DNA from: an uncultured Oscillibacter sp.
Lineage (GTDB): Bacteria > Bacillota > Clostridia > Oscillospirales > Oscillospiraceae
Length of the DNA stretch: 14,406 nucleotides
Assembly: GCA_905233795.1 (NCBI GenBank)
Contig: CAJOFP010000003.1
Coordinates: 1-14,406, forward strand
Direction of reading: 5' to 3'
In this document: positions 10,141-14,406 of the stretch, piece by piece
How positions within the stretch are numbered: position 1 is the stretch's first letter
How the letters are laid out: each line of letters begins with the position of its first letter
The notes under the pieces: model-generated
What the model saw: only the letters and a program-made list of their open reading frames with translations
Databases searched by the model: none
Told to the model about the DNA's origin: nothing
Program-made: the position numbers and the translations under genes

Positions 10141-10147
10141 TAAATTT

Positions 10148-10174
10148 AATAATTATATTTAAATAATAATTATT
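10148..10174 (+). terminator. Possible A/T-only terminator of the atp operon
   Basis: AATAATTAT (10148-10156) pairs with ATAATTATT (10166-10174) and is followed by a T-rich run up to 10182. It starts 8 bases after the original end of atpC. The stem has no G or C, so it would be weak. A second palindrome lies at 10180-10197. Confidence 0.3.
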
Positions 10175-10179
10175 TATTT

Positions 10180-10197
10180 TTTATTATATATAATAAA
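10180..10197. repeat. 18-bp A/T-only palindrome
   Basis: Positions 10180-10188 are the reverse complement of 10189-10197. The gap 10141-10233 contains almost no G or C, so a match of this size may be chance. Confidence 0.35.
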
Positions 10198-10233
10198 TTT
10201 AATAATAAATTTATATGATAAAATAAAAGAAAT

Positions 10234-11013
10234 ATGGAATATTGTAATATACTGGCGGTCGGCGATATAGTCGGGGAATCCGGCTTGATCTGGCTGGAAA
10301 AGACGCTGAGAGCGCTGCAGAAATTAAAAGGCGTGGATTTCACGGTCGTGAACGGGGAAAACGCGTCGAACGTCGGACTGACGCCGCAACAGGCGCGGCG
10401 GATGTTCGACGCCGGCGCCGACGCGGTCACGCTGGGCAATCACACGTTTGGAAAACGTCAGATTCAATCTTTTTTGGATGATGAAAAATGGATACTGCGT
10501 CCGGCGAATTTTTCATATCGGGCGCCCGGTCACGGCTGTGAGATTTTTGATTTGGGTTTCGCACGGATTCGCGTGATTAATTTAATAGGCCGTTGCGATT
10601 TGGACTGGAAAGCGGCGGATCCGTTCACGACGGCGGATCGGATATTAAAACAGGACGCGGCGGACATTACGCTGATTGATTTTCACGCCGAAGCGACGAG
10701 TGAAAAATTGGCGCTTGGGTATTATCTTGACGGGCGCGTATCGGCTTTATGGGGGACGCATACCCATGTGCCGACGGCGGACGAGAGAATTTATCCCAAA
10801 GGGACGGGATATATCACGGATTTAGGCATGACCGGGCCTATAGAATCCGTATTGGGCATTCGTCCCGAACAGTCGATTGAGAGTTTTTTAGGCGGACTTC
10901 CCGGACGGTACGCCACGGCGGACGGCGCCTGTAAATTACAAGGCGCGATTTTTAAAATTAATATCAAAACAGGATTATGTGAAAGCGTCGAACGCGTGGA
11001 TATACGGGAATAA
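10234..11013 (+). CDS. ymdB: YmdB-type metallophosphoesterase (TIGR00282 family)
   Basis: 259 residues, close to the family's 260-265. The metal-binding blocks of the calcineurin-like fold are all present: GDIVGESG (9-16), VNGENAS (39-45), LGNHTFGKR (67-75), DFHAEATSEK (149-158) and GTHTHVPTADERI (174-186). TGYITDLGMTGP and GIRPEQSIESFL follow as in the family. In Bacillus subtilis YmdB hydrolyses cyclic nucleotides and affects biofilm and motility choices; the role here is inferred from family only. The ATG at 10234 has no strong ribosome site, only A-rich sequence, and TATGAT (10213-10218) lies 15 bases upstream, so a very short leader is possible. Unlike its neighbours, the protein shows no missing block. 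Confidence 0.88.
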   Translation: MEYCNILAVGDIVGESGLIWLEKTLRALQKLKGVDFTVVNGENASNVGLTPQQARRMFDAGADAVTLGNHTFGKRQIQSFLDDEKWILRPANFSYRAPGHGCEIFDLGFARIRVINLIGRCDLDWKAADPFTTADRILKQDAADITLIDFHAEATSEKLALGYYLDGRVSALWGTHTHVPTADERIYPKGTGYITDLGMTGPIESVLGIRPEQSIESFLGGLPGRYATADGACKLQGAIFKINIKTGLCESVERVDIRE

Positions 11014-11043
11014 TATCAAATAAATTTTATTATAATAATTATT

Positions 11044-11071
11044 ATAATAAATAATATATATTATTTATTAT
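11044..11071. terminator. 28-bp perfect A/T-only palindrome after ymdB
   Basis: Positions 11044-11057 are the exact reverse complement of 11058-11071, and TTT follows at 11072-11074. It is the longest perfect palindrome noticed in the window. It lies 30 bases after the ymdB stop and 29 bases before the next start, so it could act as a weak terminator or mRNA end. The absence of G/C makes this uncertain. Confidence 0.4.
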
Positions 11072-11099
11072 TTTATTATTTCGGACAGGTGAAAACGGG

Positions 11100-11546
11100 A
11101 TGGGATTGGAAGCGGTTCGGGCGTATTTAAAAAAATTTAATCTGGATAGTAAAATTCAGGAATTTGCCGTCTCGTCGGCGACGGTGGATTTAGCGGCGGC
11201 GGCGTTACAGATCGAACCGGCGCGGATCGCTAAAAGTCTGGCGTTGCACGGTCCGGACGGCGCGATTATGATCGTAACGGCGGGGGATTCCAGAATTGAT
11301 AATCAATTATATAAAACGCGATTTGGCGTCCGGGCGCGTATGCTGTCCCATGAGGAAACGGTGTGTCCGTTCGCGCTGAAAAATAAAACGCCGGTCTATC
11401 TGGATGAATCGCTTCGGCGTTTTGATAAAATTTTTCCCGCCGCCGGAAGCGAAAACAGCGCCGTGGAATTATCCTGTCAGGAGCTGGAACAATGCGCCTG
11501 TAATTTCTCCGGCTGGGTGGATGTGTGCAAGAACTGGCGGGGATAA
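11100..11546 (+). CDS. YbaK/EbsC-family aminoacyl-tRNA deacylase-like protein with a missing loop
   Basis: 148 residues against about 155-165 usual; ATG with AGGTGA 8 bases upstream. SSATVDLAAAALQIEPARIAKSL (25-47, with the conserved Lys at 45), IMIVTAGDSRIDN (56-68), VCPFALKNKTPVYLDESLRRFD (88-109), PAAGSENSAVEL (113-124) and WVDVCK identify the YbaK/EbsC fold. The family removes wrong amino acids from tRNA or related esters. After MLSHEE (81-86), the usual segment with GHAVGG before VCPF is absent, in frame, about 11 residues, with the join near base 11357. That Gly-rich loop helps form the pocket, so activity is doubtful. The gene sits alone between two A/T-only gaps. Confidence 0.83.
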   Translation: MGLEAVRAYLKKFNLDSKIQEFAVSSATVDLAAAALQIEPARIAKSLALHGPDGAIMIVTAGDSRIDNQLYKTRFGVRARMLSHEETVCPFALKNKTPVYLDESLRRFDKIFPAAGSENSAVELSCQELEQCACNFSGWVDVCKNWRG

Positions 11547-11615
11547 TAAAAATATAAAATAATCTATAATAAATTATAATGATTGATTCTAATCTGTCGA
11601 ACGGAGATGGGGGGC

Positions 11616-12800
11616 ATGCTGAAATTTCTACACGCGGCGGATTTTCATTTGGACGGCGCGTTCAGCGCGGCGGACGCCCGTCAAGCGGCGTCACGCCGAC
11701 GCGAACGCCGGGAATTGATATTCCGAATGGCGGATTATGTAAATCAGAATGAGATTAAATTAATTTTAATCGCCGGTGATTTGTTTGACAGCGCGGCGCC
11801 GTATCGGGAGAGTATCGAGGAAACGGCGCGTGCGCTGGGCGGTATGCGGGCGCGGGTTTTTATCGCCCCCGGCGAACATGATTGGTATGAATCGGGCGGC
11901 TTATGGGATTTAAATCTATGGCCGGACAATGTGACGATTTTTAAAAAAAATAAATTGACGGCTGTGCGCATCCCGGATTGGAATCTTGTGATTTACGGCG
12001 CGGCGTTTACCGGTCCCAAACAGACGCAAAGTTTTTTTAAAGATTTTACTGTTCCGCGTGACGGGCGTGAATTATTAAAATCTAATCAATCTAAATCGAA
12101 AAATAATAAATCGCAAGATAAAAATCAGGATAAAGCGCAAGAAAAGACGCGAAAAAAAACGCAATATAAAAGCGGCGGCGATATTGAATATAACGGCGCG
12201 TATAATCCGGTCAGCCCGGAGGACGTGTCTTTCAGCGGTCTGGATTATTTAGCGCTGGGGCATATTCATGAAGTCGGCGAACCGGTCAGACTGGGCAAAA
12301 CTTTGTGCGCGTGGCCGGGATGTCCCGAAGGACGCGGTTTTGACGAACCGGGCGAAAAAGGATTTTATATCGGCGATTTGGCGGACAATGGCGCGGTGTC
12401 TTTAAAATTTATCCCGTTCGCCGGACGCCGTTATGAATCGGTTGCGATTGATGTCACGGGGGGCGATCCCGTCGGCGCGATAGAAGCCGTTCTTCCGCCG
12501 GATACGGCGCGGGATTTTTATCGCATTATATTGACCGGCGAAGTCGAGGCGGATGATTTGAATTTAAATCAACTGCGCGAGATATTTTCAGGAAGATTTT
12601 ATTCTCTGGAATTGCGGGATTATACCAGTTTGAGAGAAGATATATGGGCGCGAATGGATGAAAATTCCCTCAGAGGCTTATTTCTGAGGGAATTGCGAAA
12701 TAAATTGGATTCCGCGAAAACGGAACGGGATCGCCGGATTATCACGCGGGCGGCGCGGGTAGGTCTCGCGGCTCTGGATCGTCGTGATCCGGGGTTATAA
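11616..12800 (+). CDS. SbcD/Mre11-like metallophosphoesterase (DNA repair exonuclease family), atypical
   Basis: 394 residues from the ATG at 11616, chosen for the G-rich ribosome site (GGAG at 11603, 9 bases away) and because FLHAADFH is the normal family start; the frame is open from a TTG at 11583. Metal motifs are D9 and H11 (ADFH), D55 in IAGDLFD, GEHD (86-89) and GHIH (215-218), then CPEGRGFDEPGEKGF. The family trims DNA ends, usually with an SbcC/Rad50-like ATPase; no such gene is next to it here. Two changes stand out. The usual GNHD reads GEHD. The stretch that normally holds the fourth motif (HG, before the YNPVSPED block) is replaced by a Lys/Asn/Gln-rich tract at 155-186. The last 59 bases overlap the end of the convergent MMPL gene. 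Confidence 0.75.
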   Translation: MLKFLHAADFHLDGAFSAADARQAASRRRERRELIFRMADYVNQNEIKLILIAGDLFDSAAPYRESIEETARALGGMRARVFIAPGEHDWYESGGLWDLNLWPDNVTIFKKNKLTAVRIPDWNLVIYGAAFTGPKQTQSFFKDFTVPRDGRELLKSNQSKSKNNKSQDKNQDKAQEKTRKKTQYKSGGDIEYNGAYNPVSPEDVSFSGLDYLALGHIHEVGEPVRLGKTLCAWPGCPEGRGFDEPGEKGFYIGDLADNGAVSLKFIPFAGRRYESVAIDVTGGDPVGAIEAVLPPDTARDFYRIILTGEVEADDLNLNQLREIFSGRFYSLELRDYTSLREDIWARMDENSLRGLFLRELRNKLDSAKTERDRRIITRAARVGLAALDRRDPGL

Positions 12801-14406
12801 TTTCCGTGATTTTCTTTTCTTGTTCTTGCGGATTCGCGTTTATATTTAATTCCGGGTTTGTTTCTGGATTTTTTTCAAGATTGATTTGATTAATTTGATT
12901 ATGAATTTGCGGTTTTGTTTCCGGTATCGGCGTTTCGTCTGATACCGGTTTGATTTTTTTGATTTTTTTATGAATTTTGTTTGATTTTATTAAATCAATC
13001 GGCTTAATAGATTGAATGGAAACAGGGGATGACGATTTTTTATCGTTTTTATCAGGCGGCGCGGTTCGCCAATACAGCGTGGTTTTATTAAATAACGGCT
13101 CGCAGATATATAATAAAGCGGGCAGGAAAAATAAACAAATCACGGCGGATATGACGGCTCCACGCGCCAGCATAGTGCAAATCGCGCCAATCATGCCTAT
13201 AGATGAAACGGTCGAGACGCCCAATGTCGCGCAGAATAAGACTAAAGCGCTTGTAATAATCGAAATATCGGACGAGTCAGCGGCGATTTTAATAGCTTCG
13301 CGGCGGGATTTCCCGGATCGTAATTCCTCTTGGAATCGGGATGTCATGAGAATCGCGTAATCGACCGTGGCGCCTAATTGTATACTGCTGATAATAATCG
13401 GCGACAGGAAAAATATATCAGTCCCTTTAAAATAGCTAATGCCCTGATTGATAAAAATCGCCAGTTCAATCGCGGCGACTAAGACGGCGGGAATGGTAAA
13501 AGATTGAAAAGTCAGCGCGATAATTAAGAAAATCGCGGCGGCTGATATAATATTCGTAACTTGAATGTCAACTAAACTGGTTTCAATCATGCCCTGATAC
13601 ATCGCGCCTTCGCCCGTAATCATGACGTTGGAATCATAAGGCGTTAATAAATCTGACATGGCTTTTAACTGCGCGGCGACTTCATCCGTGGCGGCTTCGT
13701 AAGACGAATTGACCATCATGAGCTGATAGCCGCCTTGTTTTAACATTTCAGATACGGCGTCGGGGATAAAAAACGCCGGGATTCCCGCGCCTAAAATTTT
13801 ATGATACGAAATCACGGATGTAATGCCGGGCAGATTTTCCAGATTTTTTTCTATATCCGACATTTCGGCGGAAGTCAAATCGTCACGCAATACGATAAAA
13901 TGCGACGACGCCATATCAAACGCCTCTTTCATTTTACGATTGCTTAAAATAGACGGCGTATCGGCGGGCATGGTATCATCGACTTTATAGAAATAGCCCG
14001 CCTGATTAGAGGCGTATAACGCGACGGGAACGGTCAAGAGCAAGAATAAAACTAAAAGCGCGGCATGTCGGATAATAAAATGATTAATTTTATCAAATTT
14101 TGGGATTAAAATTTTATGCCTGTGTTTTTCGATTCTCTTGTCAAATATCAAAAGCAATGACGGCAGGACTAAAACTACAGTCGTAACGCCCAAAACGACG
14201 CCTTTCGCCATGACGACGCCTAAATCGCCTCCAAGGGTCATTTGCATGAAACATAAAGCCAAAAATCCGGCGATTGTGGTCAGACTGGAACCGGATAGAG
14301 ATCGAAACGCGGCCAAAATCGCCTGCGCCATCGCGTCACGCGGGTCTTGATATAACGGCCTCTCGGCGACATAACGATGATATAAAAAAATCGAATAATC
14401 CACCGT
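12742..14406 (-). CDS. MMPL/RND-type membrane transporter (5' end outside window)
   Basis: At least 554 residues; the frame enters from the right edge with T-V-D-Y-S. VDYSIFLYHRY at the start and GATVDYAILMTSRF (344-357) are the same motif from the two halves of an MMPL-type pump, so about the first third of the protein is outside the window. Membrane helices are visible near 40-56, 64-88, 110-131, 283-297, 302-320, 331-352, 381-396 and 405-433. An extracytoplasmic domain lies at about 132-280. Such proteins export lipids or drugs using the ion gradient; the substrate is unknown. After the last helix comes a tail of about 110 residues rich in Lys, Pro, Asn, Ile and Glu, ending at TGA on 12742-12744, inside the convergent phosphoesterase gene. 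No internal loss is seen. Confidence 0.85.
   Translation of the reverse strand, partial: TVDYSIFLYHRYVAERPLYQDPRDAMAQAILAAFRSLSGSSLTTIAGFLALCFMQMTLGGDLGVVMAKGVVLGVTTVVLVLPSLLLIFDKRIEKHRHKILIPKFDKINHFIIRHAALLVLFLLLTVPVALYASNQAGYFYKVDDTMPADTPSILSNRKMKEAFDMASSHFIVLRDDLTSAEMSDIEKNLENLPGITSVISYHKILGAGIPAFFIPDAVSEMLKQGGYQLMMVNSSYEAATDEVAAQLKAMSDLLTPYDSNVMITGEGAMYQGMIETSLVDIQVTNIISAAAIFLIIALTFQSFTIPAVLVAAIELAIFINQGISYFKGTDIFFLSPIIISSIQLGATVDYAILMTSRFQEELRSGKSRREAIKIAADSSDISIITSALVLFCATLGVSTVSSIGMIGAICTMLARGAVISAVICLFFLPALLYICEPLFNKTTLYWRTAPPDKNDKKSSSPVSIQSIKPIDLIKSNKIHKKIKKIKPVSDETPIPETKPQIHNQINQINLEKNPETNPELNINANPQEQEKKITEIITPDHDDPEPRDLPAPPA

Overview
The window looks like chromosomal DNA of an anaerobic member of the Bacillota (Clostridia-like). 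The gene content points that way: an acyl-CoA dehydrogenase fused to an EtfA FAD domain and a rubredoxin, a PurO-type IMP cyclohydrolase of the kind seen in clostridia, a YmdB-type phosphodiesterase, and strong AGGAGG ribosome sites with frequent TTG starts. Coding DNA is rich in GCG/GAC/GGC codons, while the gaps between genes are almost pure A/T. This call rests on family resemblance only.

Layout. Positions 1-2345 (minus strand) hold an RNHCP zinc-ribbon gene, cut by the window edge, and the three-part dehydrogenase fusion. A divergent promoter region (2346-2586) leads to the IMP cyclohydrolase-like gene (2587-3315). An F-type ATP synthase operon follows, with a clear sigma-A promoter at 3424-3452: a (atpB), c (atpE), b (atpF), a delta-C-domain/alpha fusion (atpA), gamma (atpG), beta (atpD) and epsilon (atpC), 3497-10140. 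Next come YmdB (10234-11013), a YbaK/EbsC deacylase (11100-11546) and an SbcD/Mre11-like phosphoesterase (11616-12800). The phosphoesterase overlaps tail-to-tail with an MMPL/RND-type transporter on the minus strand that runs off the right edge.

Main oddities. (1) Most genes from 2587 to 11546 lack one internal block of roughly 11-20 codons that the family normally has, while the sequence on both sides stays well conserved. In alpha, gamma and epsilon the loss also shifts the frame, so the C-terminal parts lie in another frame. In the PurO-like protein, a, beta and YbaK it is in frame. This could be real degeneration or a systematic assembly fault; read mapping would decide. (2) The atp operon has no separate delta gene: only the delta C-terminal domain is present, fused to the N-terminus of alpha. 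(3) Subunit a carries a duplicated N-terminal membrane hairpin, subunit c has a signal-peptide-like leader, and beta has an 85-residue lysine-rich extension. (4) Low-complexity K/N/Q/D/E tracts also interrupt or extend gamma, the PurO-like protein, the SbcD-like protein and the MMPL protein.

If intact, the genes would give an F1Fo ATPase (probably H+-coupled) beside a flavin-based short-chain acyl-CoA oxidation enzyme. As written, the ATP synthase would lack several essential parts. No tRNA, rRNA, CRISPR array, insertion sequence or phage gene was seen.
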